Below, piece by piece: positions 41,996 to 51,298 of a DNA stretch of 64,000 nucleotides. Source of the stretch: Candidatus Avelusimicrobium intestinale. GTDB taxonomy: Bacteria > Elusimicrobiota > Elusimicrobia > Elusimicrobiales > Elusimicrobiaceae. Numbering within the stretch: the first letter of the stretch is position 1; every line of letters starts with the position of its first letter. The notes under the pieces are model-generated. The model worked only from the letters and a program-made list of their open reading frames with translations, was not told the DNA's origin and ran no database searches. The translations under genes and the position numbers were made by a program. The stretch spans positions 248,001 to 312,000 of the forward strand of contig CACWYV010000001.1 in assembly GCA_902765225.1 (NCBI GenBank), read 5' to 3'.

Positions 41996-43318
41996 TTATT
42001 TAGTTAAAGAAATTAATTTAGAGCCGGGATAATAATGTTTCAAAATCTTTTCGTACGAGTGGCCGGCCAGTGCCATGCCTTTGGCCCCGTCCTGACACAT
42101 ACCGATACCGTGCCCGTAGCCGCGGCCTTCAAAAAGGACGCTGTGTTTTTGCAAATGAATTTTTGTAATTTTACAACTGCGTAGTCCCGCTGCCAAGCGG
42201 AAAGGATTGCACGGCATGGTTTTGCTCCCTTTAGATGTTTGCAAGGTGATGTTGGTGGCACGGCCCGTGCGGGTTTTGCGGGCTACTTTGATGTTTTTTA
42301 GTTTGCCGGAGAGGCCGGATTGTTGGGCGTAATTTTCTATTTTTTCCCGCGGGATTTCCATGTGCCATTGGTATGTTTTGGAATGTGTATCATATCCGCA
42401 CGAGGCCCCATCCAACGGCTTGATGGCTTTGACAGACGGATTCCAAATGCTGACGCTGTCCGTCGCGCCGCCGCAATTGCCGTGGTAAAAAGTATGGAAC
42501 AGTTTGCCCTCGTACGTGAGCACTTTATTTTTGGTAGAATCTACCGCCGTACGGACAGATTCATACTGCGTGCCGCCGCCTTTATACATTTGGCTGCGTA
42601 CGTCACTATATACATCAAACGGTTTATGTTGTGTCGTTTCTAATGTTTTAAGCGTGTAGGTGCGGGCCGCCACGGCTTGCGCTTTGAGGGCTTCCAGCGG
42701 CCAAGTATGGCTCATTTCGTAGGGGAGGACGCCGTAAAGGTATGTTTCCAAATCGGCATATTCTATTAAAGAGAATTTTTTTCGCTCCGGCCAAATAATC
42801 AGTTTGCCGGTATAGACGTTATTATCCCACGTGAGCGTGGTGTCTTTAGCGGGTTCAATGATAATCGGTTGGACGGCTTGCAGCGACCCGGCTTGAATTT
42901 GGCCCGATTTAAGTGCGCGCAAAGTTAAGGTGCCGGGGGCGGAAATTTTGAATTTCTTACGCAAATCTTGTGTGTAAATATAAATGCGGCCGGAGTGCTT
43001 TACGGAAGCGGAAGTAATATTTTCAGCCAGTAGCACGCGCACGAGCCGCAAAGCCGTGCCGGAGGAGGATAAATCCGGGGCCGGAGCTTGCGAGGGCGTT
43101 TGAACAGATTCCCGGGAGGCGGGGTCCAACGCTTCTTTGGCGGCGGTCAACGCTGCGGCTTGCGCAGAGGATTTTTCTTCCAATACCGAAGGACCCGCCA
43201 ACTGCTGCTCTGCCGTTTTGGGGGCGGCGGCCGCAATGCGTTTGGTGGGGGCTTGGCACGCGGTGAATAGCCCTGCGGCTATGAATGACACAAAGAAAGA
43301 AACCAATTGTTTTTTCAT
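41996..43318 (-). CDS. SpoIID/LytB-domain lipoprotein
   Basis: 440 aa with a lipoprotein signal (lipobox LFTAC at about residue 20), an Ala-rich linker and a SpoIID domain from about residue 160. The domain shows DLETYLYGVLPYEMSHTWPLEALKAQAVAARTYTL, the Tyr-Glu region expected for the catalytic Glu, HGNCGGATDS and GRGYGHGIGMCQDGAKGMA. SpoIID proteins are lytic transglycosylases acting on stem-peptide-free glycan; here the role is probably in cell-wall turnover, not sporulation. It lies between ruvB and queA. Confidence 0.9.
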   Translation of the reverse strand: MKKQLVSFFVSFIAAGLFTACQAPTKRIAAAAPKTAEQQLAGPSVLEEKSSAQAAALTAAKEALDPASRESVQTPSQAPAPDLSSSGTALRLVRVLLAENITSASVKHSGRIYIYTQDLRKKFKISAPGTLTLRALKSGQIQAGSLQAVQPIIIEPAKDTTLTWDNNVYTGKLIIWPERKKFSLIEYADLETYLYGVLPYEMSHTWPLEALKAQAVAARTYTLKTLETTQHKPFDVYSDVRSQMYKGGGTQYESVRTAVDSTKNKVLTYEGKLFHTFYHGNCGGATDSVSIWNPSVKAIKPLDGASCGYDTHSKTYQWHMEIPREKIENYAQQSGLSGKLKNIKVARKTRTGRATNITLQTSKGSKTMPCNPFRLAAGLRSCKITKIHLQKHSVLFEGRGYGHGIGMCQDGAKGMALAGHSYEKILKHYYPGSKLISLTK

Positions 43319-43320
43319 AA

Positions 43321-44343
43321 TTAAAAGAGTAAATCGGCGTGCAATTTGCGCCCTAAATGTTCGTACGCTTTGCGGGTTGCCACGCGGCCGCGCGGTGTGC
43401 GGGCTATAAACCCGGCTTTGATTAAGAACGGTTCAATGACATCCGTCAGTGTATCTACAGATTCGGAAACGGCGATAGCCAAATTGTCTACACCCACCGG
43501 CCCGCCGGAAAAGCGGTCAATCAGGGCTTCTAACAAGCGTTTATCCACGCTGTCTAACCCTTCGGCATCAATGTCTAGCGAATCCATAGCATTTCGGGCA
43601 ATCTCTTGCGTAATAACACCTTGCCCTTTGACTTGGGCGAAATCGCGCGCCCGGCGCAGTAAGCGGTTGGCAATGCGCGGTGTGCCGCGGGAACGCTGGG
43701 CCAATTCGGTTAAGCCGTCCCGGTCGGCCGCTATGTTGAGTAGTCGAGCGGAGCGTGCCAAGATGTCGGTTATTTCGGGCGTTTCATAAAATCCTAAATT
43801 AAATACAATGCCAAAGCGGTCGCGCAGCGGCCCGGTCAGCAGACCCGAACGGGTGGTGGCCCCGACGAGCGTAAAATGCGGTACGGCCAATTTGAGCGTC
43901 GTGCTGCCGGCACCTTTGCCGGTATTGATAAAGAAAGTAAAATCTTCCATGGCCGGATAAAGGGCTTCTTCCACGGCGGGGTTTAGGCGGTGAATTTCGT
44001 CAATAAACAAGATGTCCCCTTCCGCCAGTTCGGTGGTGAGCATAGCGGCTAAATCGCCGGGGCGCGCAAGCACCGGGCCGGAAGTTACCTTGATGTTGAC
44101 GCCCATTTCATGCGCCAAAATATTCGCTAGCGTCGTTTTCCCGAGTCCGGGCGGAGCATAAAATAAACAATGGTCTAATGCTTCCGCGCGGGATTTGGCG
44201 GCCTGAATAAAAATGCGCAAATTGTCTTTTAATTTTTCTTGGCCGACAAATTCATCCAACGTGGCCGGGCGCAACGCGGCTTCCAGTCCGGCGGATTCGT
44301 CGGGCAGTTGGGTAACGGTTAAAATTTCGTTTTGGTTGCTCAT
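43321..44343 (-). CDS. ruvB: Holliday junction branch-migration ATPase
   Basis: 340-aa AAA+ motor that drives branch migration with RuvA. Shows [19 protein letters not shown], Walker [12 protein letters not shown] near residue 65, Walker [10 protein letters not shown] and [18 protein letters not shown]; the winged helix follows at the C-terminus. The start overlaps the ruvA stop by 4 bp (ATGA). ruvC is not in the window. Confidence 0.97.
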   Translation of the reverse strand: MSNQNEILTVTQLPDESAGLEAALRPATLDEFVGQEKLKDNLRIFIQAAKSRAEALDHCLFYAPPGLGKTTLANILAHEMGVNIKVTSGPVLARPGDLAAMLTTELAEGDILFIDEIHRLNPAVEEALYPAMEDFTFFINTGKGAGSTTLKLAVPHFTLVGATTRSGLLTGPLRDRFGIVFNLGFYETPEITDILARSARLLNIAADRDGLTELAQRSRGTPRIANRLLRRARDFAQVKGQGVITQEIARNAMDSLDIDAEGLDSVDKRLLEALIDRFSGGPVGVDNLAIAVSESVDTLTDVIEPFLIKAGFIARTPRGRVATRKAYEHLGRKLHADLLF

Positions 44344-44951
44344 TTCTTTAATACCCGCAGGGCCTCTTTAATAACGTGTTCAAGCGGCTCGTTTGGTTTC
44401 ACACCCTGCGTGTGCAACGTGTCTAACGCACGCCGGGCTTCGGCACTGGAATAACCGAGCGCACCCAGAGCGTCTAATACATCGCGCAGATAAGCCGGCT
44501 CGTCCAATACCTTAATTTTGCTTTCCCCTTGAATAGACACCGCATCCATTTTGTCTTTGAGAGAGGTAATCAGTTTCTCTGCCGTTTTGGCCGTAAAACC
44601 GAAAATACCGGTTAAAATTTTAGGGTCGCGTTGAATAATAGCGTTGTGAAAATCCGCCACCGAACGCAAGGCCTTGTTTAGAAATTCCATGGCTTTTTTA
44701 GGCCCCGTGTTGGGAATCGCATTTTTAAAAAGCAACCACAGCTCTTTGTCCTCTTTGTGTGTAAAAGCGTATAAAACGGTTCCGTCATAAGGAGAAATAG
44801 ATTCCGCCACGTACAAAGCCGTCTGTTGTCCAACAGTCAGTTCCTGTGCACTGCTTTTGGCTAGGTTCACTTCATACCCCACGCCGCCACACAGAACGAC
44901 AGCTCCGTCTTCCCGGGTTTCTAAAATTTCTCCCTTCAAATAGACAATCAT
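44340..44951 (-). CDS. ruvA: Holliday junction DNA helicase subunit
   Basis: 203-aa DNA-binding tetramer subunit. The OB-fold N-terminus starts [20 protein letters not shown], followed by HhH segments ([26 protein letters not shown]) and a C-terminal domain ([15 protein letters not shown]). First gene of its operon; an extended -10 (TGGTAAAAT) ends 6 nt before the ATG and no Shine-Dalgarno is present. Confidence 0.95.
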   Translation of the reverse strand: MIVYLKGEILETREDGAVVLCGGVGYEVNLAKSSAQELTVGQQTALYVAESISPYDGTVLYAFTHKEDKELWLLFKNAIPNTGPKKAMEFLNKALRSVADFHNAIIQRDPKILTGIFGFTAKTAEKLITSLKDKMDAVSIQGESKIKVLDEPAYLRDVLDALGALGYSSAEARRALDTLHTQGVKPNEPLEHVIKEALRVLKK

Positions 44952-44957
44952 ATTTTT

Positions 44958-44966
44958 ATTTTACCA
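44958..44966 (-). promoter_or_regulatory. Extended -10 of ruvA, leaderless type
   Basis: Minus-strand TGGTAAAAT; the hexamer TAAAAT (plus 44958-44963) is 6 nt before ATG 44951. Confidence 0.55.
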
Positions 44967-45084
44967 TAAATGGGTGGGAGTTTTGAGAGCCGTGCCCACG
45001 CATTATGGGAAAATACTTTTAGAAAATGATACAATAAACACAGTCCCATGACGGGATAATTTGACTTTTACGAGGACAACAAAA

Positions 45085-45906
45085 ATGCGTAATGTAACTC
45101 CTGTGTCTCCTGTGTCAGGCAAATCGTTTATGTGGATTTTGCCATTGATAGTCGTACTGATGTGTGTGTTCGCGGCGTTTGATGCGTACTTTACCGTTTC
45201 CGCCGGTAACGTGGCTGTTAAGTTGCGGTTCGGCAAATTGGTAGGCGCGTATGGTGAAGGCATCCACTACAAAATGCCGTTTGTGGACAGTATTGAGAAA
45301 TTTTCCGTCCGTATCAAAAAAGATTCGTTTGATACCGAAGCGTTTTCTAAAGATTTGCAGACGGTGGGTTTGACGTTGGCTGTCAACCATCGCATCATGC
45401 CCAATACGGTAGAGTCTATTTACCGCAACTTGGGGCCGGAATACACCAATACCATTTTAAAACCGGCGGTGGAAGAATGGACAAAAGCCGTTATTGCTAA
45501 ATATTCGGCAGATAGTTTGATTGCCAACCGTGTGGAAGTAGCCCGGGAACTGAATGATATTTTGAAAGCCAAAATGGCAGAAAAAGAAGTGATTGTTTCC
45601 GATATTGCTATTACAAACTTTGAGTTTTCCAAACAATTCCTAAAAGCGGTAGAAGAAAAACAAATTGCCGAACAAGAAGCCAAACGCGCGACTAACTTGG
45701 TGGAAAAAGTGAAGAAAGAAGCCGAGCAGAAAATCCTACAGGCCGAGGCGGAAGCCAAATCGTTGCGGTTGCAGCGCGAAGTGGTGTCCGATAACTTAAT
45801 CAAACTGCGCCAAGTGGAAGCCCAGTTGCGCGCTATTGAAAAATGGGACGGTCATATGCCGCATTATATGGCGGGCAACCAGATGCCGTTTGTTGTGGCT
45901 AAATAA
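45085..45906 (+). CDS. SPFH/band 7 membrane protein
   Basis: 273 aa from ATG 45085 (GAGGA upstream; the frame extends to 45061 without support). One N-terminal helix (residues about 15-35), a band 7 domain (VAVKLRFGKLVGAYGEGIHYKMPFVDSIEKF) and a long Ala/Glu/Lys coiled coil at about residues 185-245. Prohibitin/HflK-type proteins form rings that organise membrane proteases or microdomains. No partner protease is adjacent. A strong terminator follows. Confidence 0.85.
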   Translation: MRNVTPVSPVSGKSFMWILPLIVVLMCVFAAFDAYFTVSAGNVAVKLRFGKLVGAYGEGIHYKMPFVDSIEKFSVRIKKDSFDTEAFSKDLQTVGLTLAVNHRIMPNTVESIYRNLGPEYTNTILKPAVEEWTKAVIAKYSADSLIANRVEVARELNDILKAKMAEKEVIVSDIAITNFEFSKQFLKAVEEKQIAEQEAKRATNLVEKVKKEAEQKILQAEAEAKSLRLQREVVSDNLIKLRQVEAQLRAIEKWDGHMPHYMAGNQMPFVVAK

Positions 45907-45923
45907 AACGGAACCTGTTTAGT

Positions 45924-45957
45924 AAAATGGGAGACTCTTGAACGAGTCTCCCATTTT
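45924..45957. terminator. Bidirectional terminator after the SPFH gene
   Basis: Perfect 14-bp stem AAAATGGGAGACTC/GAGTCTCCCATTTT with a 6-nt loop and T tracts on both sides. Confidence 0.9.
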
Positions 45958-46107
45958 TTACGATTTTGTTTTCAAGTACTGGTGTGCCCGGATTTCCTTT
46001 TGTAATTCTTTTGTCAGATCCGGCGGATCCTGCTTGAATATCGGTTTATAGAAATACGTGTAATAACGGAAGGCCCGCCGGGGTCTAGGACTTTGGACCC
46101 AATTCAC
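45958..46107 (-). CDS. Putative 49-aa basic small protein
   Basis: Minus-strand frame GTG 46107 to TAA 45958, reading MNWVQSPRPRRAFRYYTYF... and ending HQYLKTKS. The composition (Arg, Tyr, Phe, Lys; no low-complexity bias) is protein-like, and the stop lies exactly at the convergent terminator. The spacer would otherwise be empty. No good Shine-Dalgarno is seen, and the frame stays open upstream into the Sel1 gene leader, so the start is uncertain. Family unknown. Confidence 0.4.
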   Translation of the reverse strand: MNWVQSPRPRRAFRYYTYFYKPIFKQDPPDLTKELQKEIRAHQYLKTKS

Positions 46108-46142
46108 GAGAAGAAAAATGCACCGAAACGGTTGGAATATAT

Positions 46143-46148
46143 TATAAT
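46143..46148 (+). promoter_or_regulatory. -10 element of the Sel1-repeat gene
   Basis: TATAAT, 34 nt before ATG 46183; an AGGAT Shine-Dalgarno-like site lies between them. Confidence 0.5.
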
Positions 46149-46182
46149 AAATGGAACAGCTTTTGCAGGATATTTATTGATT

Positions 46183-47316
46183 ATGAAAAAATATGTACGC
46201 GTAGCAGGGATATTAGCAGCGGTAGCCATTATTTACTGGTTCGGGTTTTACAAAACGCCGGAACAGCGGAAGTTTGCGCAAGCGTTGGCAGCTGCCAACC
46301 GCGGGGATGTTTCTGCGCAAGTGTCGGTGGGGGACTACTATGCTCACGGGGTGGGTACCGATACAAACGCTTCCCAGGCCATGGAATGGTACCGGAAAGC
46401 CGCTTTAGGAGGGTCTGCTGAGGCCCAGTGGCGGTGCGCTCAAGAATATATCAGCGGCAAACTGGTAGCGCAGGATTTAGAAGAAGCCGCCGTGTTTTTG
46501 CTTCTGGGTGTTAAACAGGGGGACGGTCGTGCCCAAGAAGAACTATCCAATTTTTATGCCGAGGGATTGGGCGGGTTAACCAAACATGCAGGGGAAAGTG
46601 CTTTCTGGGCTTGGCAAGCTGCCCAGAAAAATCAGGAAGCCCAAGCCCAGCAAAAATGGCGCGAACTGGAGCAGCAATCTCCGGCCTTGTGTGAACAAGT
46701 GAAGGTTTTTTCTCAAGATTTTAAACAGGCCCAAGCCGGGGATGCCATGGGGCGGTTGCGCGTCGGACAGGCCTATTTAGAGGGCAAACCGATTCTTTCC
46801 AATGCGGAAGAAGCCGCCCGTTGGTTGACGGCAGCGTGGCAAGAAGACCAGTTGCCGCAAGCCGGTTTTCTGTTAGCGCAGATGTATGAAACCGGCAGAG
46901 GGGTTCCGGCAGACATAGAAGCGGCTGATGCACTGCTCGCGGAATTGGCCCGATTGCCGTATGCGCCGGCCCAATATGTGTTGGGTAGCCGGGCGTATTA
47001 TGCCAACCCGCCGCAGTATAAAGAGGCATTCGGTTGGTTTTCCAAGGCGGCGGCCGGCGGTCATGCTCCGGGGCAATACATGACGGGTTTTATGCTTTTG
47101 CGCGGCCAAGGTACCAATTCCAAAGTATCCCAGGGCATACATTTTTTGACGTTAGCTGCCAACCAGGATTACGACCCGGCCCAGTACTTGTTGGGGTGGA
47201 TGTATTTGAAAGGACAACACGTGGCCCGCAATTCCAAGACGGCGCGTTATTGGTTGGAGCGCGCTAGCCAAAACGGGAATATACAAGCCCAGGTCTTGCT
47301 GGCAAAAAAGAAATAA
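46183..47316 (+). CDS. Sel1-repeat protein, membrane-anchored
   Basis: 377 aa from ATG 46183. An N-terminal helix (VRVAGILAAVAIIYWFGFY) is followed by about eight Sel1 repeats, for example AQVSVGDYYAHGVGTDTNASQAMEWYRKAALGG, AGFLLAQMYETGRGVPADIEAADALL and AQYLLGWMYLKGQHVARNSKTARYWLERAS. It is probably a scaffold at the inner membrane or in the periplasm. The longer frame to 46093 precedes the promoter and is rejected. Paralogous in type to the small Sel1 protein at 15403. Confidence 0.85.
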   Translation: MKKYVRVAGILAAVAIIYWFGFYKTPEQRKFAQALAAANRGDVSAQVSVGDYYAHGVGTDTNASQAMEWYRKAALGGSAEAQWRCAQEYISGKLVAQDLEEAAVFLLLGVKQGDGRAQEELSNFYAEGLGGLTKHAGESAFWAWQAAQKNQEAQAQQKWRELEQQSPALCEQVKVFSQDFKQAQAGDAMGRLRVGQAYLEGKPILSNAEEAARWLTAAWQEDQLPQAGFLLAQMYETGRGVPADIEAADALLAELARLPYAPAQYVLGSRAYYANPPQYKEAFGWFSKAAAGGHAPGQYMTGFMLLRGQGTNSKVSQGIHFLTLAANQDYDPAQYLLGWMYLKGQHVARNSKTARYWLERASQNGNIQAQVLLAKKK

Positions 47317-47332
47317 TCTTTTTTAACAACCC

Positions 47333-47362
47333 AAAAGAGCAACCGGCAACGGTTGCTCTTTT
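47333..47362. terminator. Bidirectional terminator between Sel1 gene and pcrA
   Basis: 13-bp perfect stem AAAAGAGCAACCG/CGGTTGCTCTTTT with a GCAA loop and a following T run, between convergent genes. Confidence 0.9.
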
Positions 47363-47392
47363 TTGTGGATGTAATAGGCTGGAAATGGGTAG

Positions 47393-49873
47393 TTATAAAA
47401 TTTCAAGCGGGGCGAATTTGAGCATAAACGTGCGGCGGGTTCCGTTGCCAAACACAACGGTAATTTTGGCACTATCGCCCGAGCCCGCAATTTGTACAAT
47501 TTTCCCTTGCCCGAATACACCGTGTTTTACCAATCCTCCCACAGCTACGCCGTCGGCATTTTTTTCGGCGGGTTTTTCGGGAAGGGCGGGAGCGGGCGGT
47601 ACAGCCCCGGGCACGCGCCGCGGGTCCGATAACCTGTATCCGGCTGATTGGGGTGCCGCATACAACGAGCCGACGCCCGGCGTGCGGGAATAACCGGAGT
47701 AGGAAGAGGAAGTATAATCCAAATTATCATCTTCTTGGATTTCATAGCCGTCTTCGTCATAACGCTTTTGGAAACGGCTTTTGTGGACGTATCCTTCCAA
47801 TCTGTCGCCGTAAGGACGTCCCTCGTCATACCGGCGTTTGCGGCTTGTAAACCGTTCATAATTGCCGCCGGAGTAGGCGGAGTTTCCGCCCCAGGCAAAA
47901 TGCGTGCGCGGCGTAGCTTCTTCGGCGGTGTTTTCGTCAAGTAGTTCGCTTTCAAACAAAAAACGCGAGGGTAAATTTTCTTGTAATTGTCCAAACTTGC
48001 GGCGTGTTTGCGCGTACGTTAAAAACAACCGCTTGCGTGCACGCGTCATAGCCACATAACAAAGGCGCCGTTCTTCTTCTAAATCGTCCTCGTTATCACA
48101 CCCGATAGGGAACAGGTTTTCCTCTAATCCGGTTACAAACACGTTATCAAACTCTAACCCTTTGGCCAGGTGAACGGTCATGAGGGTAACGGCGCCCGAT
48201 TCGTCGGCCTGGGTTTCGTCATCCCCGGTTAGGAGTGAAATTTCTTGCAAGAAGTCGGCTACAGAGGGTTCTTTTTCGCCTTTTTCGCAACGTTCTTCGT
48301 ATTCTTTGACAGCGTTGATAAGGGCGTCTAAGTTTTGCAAGCGGCTCTCGGCTTCCGGGTCTTTTTCAATTTCCGCTTTAACCGCGTCCATATAGCCGGA
48401 TTGCGTAAGAATTTTATGGAAGATATCGGTAGGGGCCGTGAATAACATCTCGCCGCGCCACTTTTCAAACAGTTGGGCCAGTTTAATAGCGGCTTTCACC
48501 GCGGCTGAACTTAACCCCGGCACATACGCGGCATTTTTGAGCGTTTCATAAAGTGAAATTTGTTTTTCTTGTGCGTGGGCCACTAATCTTTCTTGCGCTG
48601 TTTTTCCAAGCCCGCGCGCGGGGGTGTTGATGATACGCAGTAAACTTACGTCGTCATTAGGCGTGACCAATATGCGTGCGTAACACATCATATCTTTAAT
48701 TTCTTTACGGTCGTAAAACCGCACGGTGCCGATTAAGCGGTACGGAATTTGGTAACGGCGGAAAGCATCTTCAAAACTGCGGCTTTGGGCGTTGGTGCGG
48801 TAAAAAACGGCGATATCTTTTAAACTGGCTCCCTCGGTTTCTACCAAAGATTTAATATTTTGACTGACCCAACGTGCTTCGCGCCCTTCGCTTTCCAGTT
48901 GGCGTACTTCAATAGGGTCGCCGGAGTCTTTTTCAGTAAATAAATTCTTTTCTTTGCGCTGTTTATTTTTGGAAATAAGTTTATTGGACGCATCCAAAAT
49001 CACTTTGGTAGAGCGGTAATTTTGCTCTAACGTAATGATTTTGGCATCTTTAAAATCGCGTTCAAATTCCAGGATGTTGCGGATGTTCGCCCCGCGCCAA
49101 GAATAAATGCTCTGGTCCGGGTCGCCCACTACACAAAGTTTGCGGTGGCCGGCCGCCAACATTTTGGTAATCAAGTATTGGGTGCGGTTAGTGTCCTGGT
49201 ATTCGTCCACAAGGACGTATTGGAAGAAATCTTGGTAATAGTGGCGGATATCCTCGTGGTCGCGCAGTAAAACAGCGGTTTTGACGAGTAAATCGCCAAA
49301 GTCCAACGCGCCGGCCTCTTTGAGTTTTTGTTCGTAGCGGCGGTAAATTTCTGCCGCGCGGATGCGGCCGTCCAAGCCCGAAGCGGTGGCCGATTGCATC
49401 ATGGTATCGGGCGAAATCATATCGTCCTTGGCGCGGGAAATGGCACTGACTATTTGCCCCACTTCTTTTTTGGGCTCTTTAACACCCATTTGTTCCAGTA
49501 GCAAAGTAACGACTTTTTTCTGGTCGTTGTCATCGTAAATGGCAAAATCTTTGGTAAGGCCCAACACTCCCGCGTGTTGGCGCAAAATCCGCACACCAAA
49601 CGAGTGGAACGTATGTATCCACACGCGCCGCGCATTACCGGGAACCAGTTGTTCCACACGTTCGCGCATTTCGCCCGCTGCCTTGTTGGTAAACGTAACG
49701 GCCAAAATGCGCGCGGGGTTATACCCGTCTGCGATTAACTTGGCGATTTTGGTGGTGAGCGTTTTTGTTTTACCCGTTCCGGCTCCGGCCACAATCAGGC
49801 ACGGCCCGTCGTCGTAATTCACGGCGGAAAGTTGTTGTGGATTTAAAGAATTAAGAGCGTCTTGTAAGGTCAT
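47393..49873 (-). CDS. pcrA: ATP-dependent 3'-5' DNA helicase, PcrA/UvrD type
   Basis: SF1A helicase of repair and replication. About 826 aa from ATG 49873, which overlaps the preceding stop (ATGA). Walker A VAGAGTGKTKTL near residue 28, LVDEYQDTN, GDPDQSIYSWRGA, EQNYRS, MTVHLAKGLEFDNVFVTGLEENLFP and VAMTRARKRLFLT are all present. The tail (GGLVKHGVFGQGKIVQIAG) is the PcrA-type Tudor-like RNAP-interacting domain, separated by a Tyr/Arg-rich linker. Last gene of a six-gene leftward operon. Confidence 0.95.
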   Translation of the reverse strand: MTLQDALNSLNPQQLSAVNYDDGPCLIVAGAGTGKTKTLTTKIAKLIADGYNPARILAVTFTNKAAGEMRERVEQLVPGNARRVWIHTFHSFGVRILRQHAGVLGLTKDFAIYDDNDQKKVVTLLLEQMGVKEPKKEVGQIVSAISRAKDDMISPDTMMQSATASGLDGRIRAAEIYRRYEQKLKEAGALDFGDLLVKTAVLLRDHEDIRHYYQDFFQYVLVDEYQDTNRTQYLITKMLAAGHRKLCVVGDPDQSIYSWRGANIRNILEFERDFKDAKIITLEQNYRSTKVILDASNKLISKNKQRKEKNLFTEKDSGDPIEVRQLESEGREARWVSQNIKSLVETEGASLKDIAVFYRTNAQSRSFEDAFRRYQIPYRLIGTVRFYDRKEIKDMMCYARILVTPNDDVSLLRIINTPARGLGKTAQERLVAHAQEKQISLYETLKNAAYVPGLSSAAVKAAIKLAQLFEKWRGEMLFTAPTDIFHKILTQSGYMDAVKAEIEKDPEAESRLQNLDALINAVKEYEERCEKGEKEPSVADFLQEISLLTGDDETQADESGAVTLMTVHLAKGLEFDNVFVTGLEENLFPIGCDNEDDLEEERRLCYVAMTRARKRLFLTYAQTRRKFGQLQENLPSRFLFESELLDENTAEEATPRTHFAWGGNSAYSGGNYERFTSRKRRYDEGRPYGDRLEGYVHKSRFQKRYDEDGYEIQEDDNLDYTSSSYSGYSRTPGVGSLYAAPQSAGYRLSDPRRVPGAVPPAPALPEKPAEKNADGVAVGGLVKHGVFGQGKIVQIAGSGDSAKITVVFGNGTRRTFMLKFAPLEIL

Positions 49874-50367
49874 TTGAGTTGTCGCACGCGTAAACCGCAG
49901 ATCCATTTGCCTAATGAAGCATTAGTTATTCCCTCTATAATAATAAAATCTATTCCCAACCATAAATAGATAAATATGACAAAAGGCACATTCGGGAACG
50001 TTCTGTAAGAAATAAAGCTAAACAACCCAACCCAGAAATAATCAAGCACATAGGCTATCAGAATTCGTGTAAAAGAACGGGGGCTGACAGAAAGCGCCAT
50101 CGCCATTTTACCCAAAGAAGATCCTTTCCAAGTTTCCGAGATCCCGTAGTAAAAAAGAGGAGAAAATAAGATTGCCCGCTTAGTTCCATTAACAATGTTT
50201 TCAGGGGGCAGGTTGGGATTATACAGGGCGCAAAACATAACAAGCAGGCATCCTAGCATTACCATACTAATCAAAAAAAAGTCTATTATATAGGACACCG
50301 GTATCTGCCAAATAACGGGTTTTTGCCACCAAGCAGGTTTTCGTAACGTGTTTGTTTGATTGTCCAT
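49870..50367 (-). CDS. RDD-family membrane protein, copy 2
   Basis: About 165 aa, three to four helices. The C-terminal NASLGKWICGLRVRQLK is an RDD motif. ATG 50367 is chosen because AGGGGAAT lies upstream; the in-frame ATG at 50397 belongs to a 15-nt sequence nearly identical to the pcrA start. Function unknown; the gene is diverged from copy 1. Confidence 0.7.
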   Translation of the reverse strand: MDNQTNTLRKPAWWQKPVIWQIPVSYIIDFFLISMVMLGCLLVMFCALYNPNLPPENIVNGTKRAILFSPLFYYGISETWKGSSLGKMAMALSVSPRSFTRILIAYVLDYFWVGLFSFISYRTFPNVPFVIFIYLWLGIDFIIIEGITNASLGKWICGLRVRQLK

Positions 50368-50382
50368 ATCATTCCCCTGTTT

Positions 50383-50397
50383 GTCTTGTAATGTCAT
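50383..50397 (-). repeat. Fossil copy of the pcrA start
   Basis: ATGACATTACAAGAC here against ATGACCTTACAAGAC at 49859-49873 (14 of 15 identical), each overlapping the stop of an RDD gene as ATGA. It marks the junction of a tandem duplication. Confidence 0.65.
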
Positions 50398-50972
50398 TTT
50401 GATTTCGGAGTTCTGTTCACTTTGAAAAGCAATTCGCCCAAAGTGGCATCAAAAAAGATATCCGTTAAAGTATAATACAGAAACCAGTAAAAACCAAATA
50501 CGAGAGGGAGTAGCCATGCTGCGTAAGACATGTAAATTGATTTTAATGAAATCATTATCAGGAACAAAGATACTATACTCATACCACCAATAAGTCCGAC
50601 GTCAATTGAACACGCATAGTAATATGTAGCCCCCAGAGGGCCGAAGACATAATAGAAATACTTAGATACAAAAGATTTTGGCTTGTCTTTTTGTTGATCG
50701 GAAATAATAGGGCACGGACATTTCATGATTATTTGACCGAGAGTCCTTTTGCCCCAAATCTTAGGCCAAACATATAAGCCCATGGTTACGAACATAAACA
50801 AAAATGGCAACGCTAGTAAAAAAACTACTGCCGTGTCTGACATATTATTTACGGGTCGTGAGTAAACCAAAAAAGATATCAAACTGCCCATACCGAAGAT
50901 GAGCATATCAATCGCGTTGGCAAGAGCTGCTTGCCACCATGGATAAGTTGCTACTTCTTTCTTGTTTTCCAT
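50394..50972 (-). CDS. RDD-family membrane protein, copy 1
   Basis: 192 aa with four to five helices and RDD-like elements: NAIDMLIFGMGSLISF near the N-terminus, IWGKRTLGQIIMKCP in the middle and DATLGELLFKVNR near the end. Ends with a 4-bp overlap with a relic of the pcrA start. AAGGAAAATG precedes the ATG. Function of the family is largely unknown; some RDD proteins act as ion/proton antiporters. Confidence 0.7.
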   Translation of the reverse strand: MENKKEVATYPWWQAALANAIDMLIFGMGSLISFLVYSRPVNNMSDTAVVFLLALPFLFMFVTMGLYVWPKIWGKRTLGQIIMKCPCPIISDQQKDKPKSFVSKYFYYVFGPLGATYYYACSIDVGLIGGMSIVSLFLIMISLKSIYMSYAAWLLPLVFGFYWFLYYTLTDIFFDATLGELLFKVNRTPKSK

Positions 50973-50973
50973 A

Positions 50974-51294
50974 TCATTTTCCTTTTTTTACTTTCGGTGC
51001 AGGTAGTTGCGCGGCAACCACGCCTACTAATTCTTGTAAAAAATTCCGGTCGTCGGTGTTTTCCACTACTAACATCGGTTTGGCCCCCGGATAAGGCGGC
51101 TCTAAAACCGGGTCTTTCACCAGAGCCAACGCTGCGGGGGCTGGCTTAACTAGCAGGCGGTTATCATACAACCCACCAACCACCTTACCTTGATAATATA
51201 GCACATACTCTCCCATCATGGCGCGTGTGCGCACGGTGGGTAACCCGGCCAGTTGGTCCAAAATAAATGTTACAAATTCTTTACTTGTTGCCAT
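50974..51294 (-). CDS. TfoX N-terminal domain protein
   Basis: 106 aa. RAMMGEYVLYYQGKVVGGLYDNRLLVKPAPA fits the TfoX_N domain (RxMFGGYGLYxxGxxFA pattern). The stand-alone domain occurs widely without a link to competence. Located 4 nt after the RlmD-like gene and 1 nt before RDD copy 1, on the same strand. Confidence 0.8.
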   Translation of the reverse strand: MATSKEFVTFILDQLAGLPTVRTRAMMGEYVLYYQGKVVGGLYDNRLLVKPAPAALALVKDPVLEPPYPGAKPMLVVENTDDRNFLQELVGVVAAQLPAPKVKKGK

Positions 51295-51298
51295 TATG

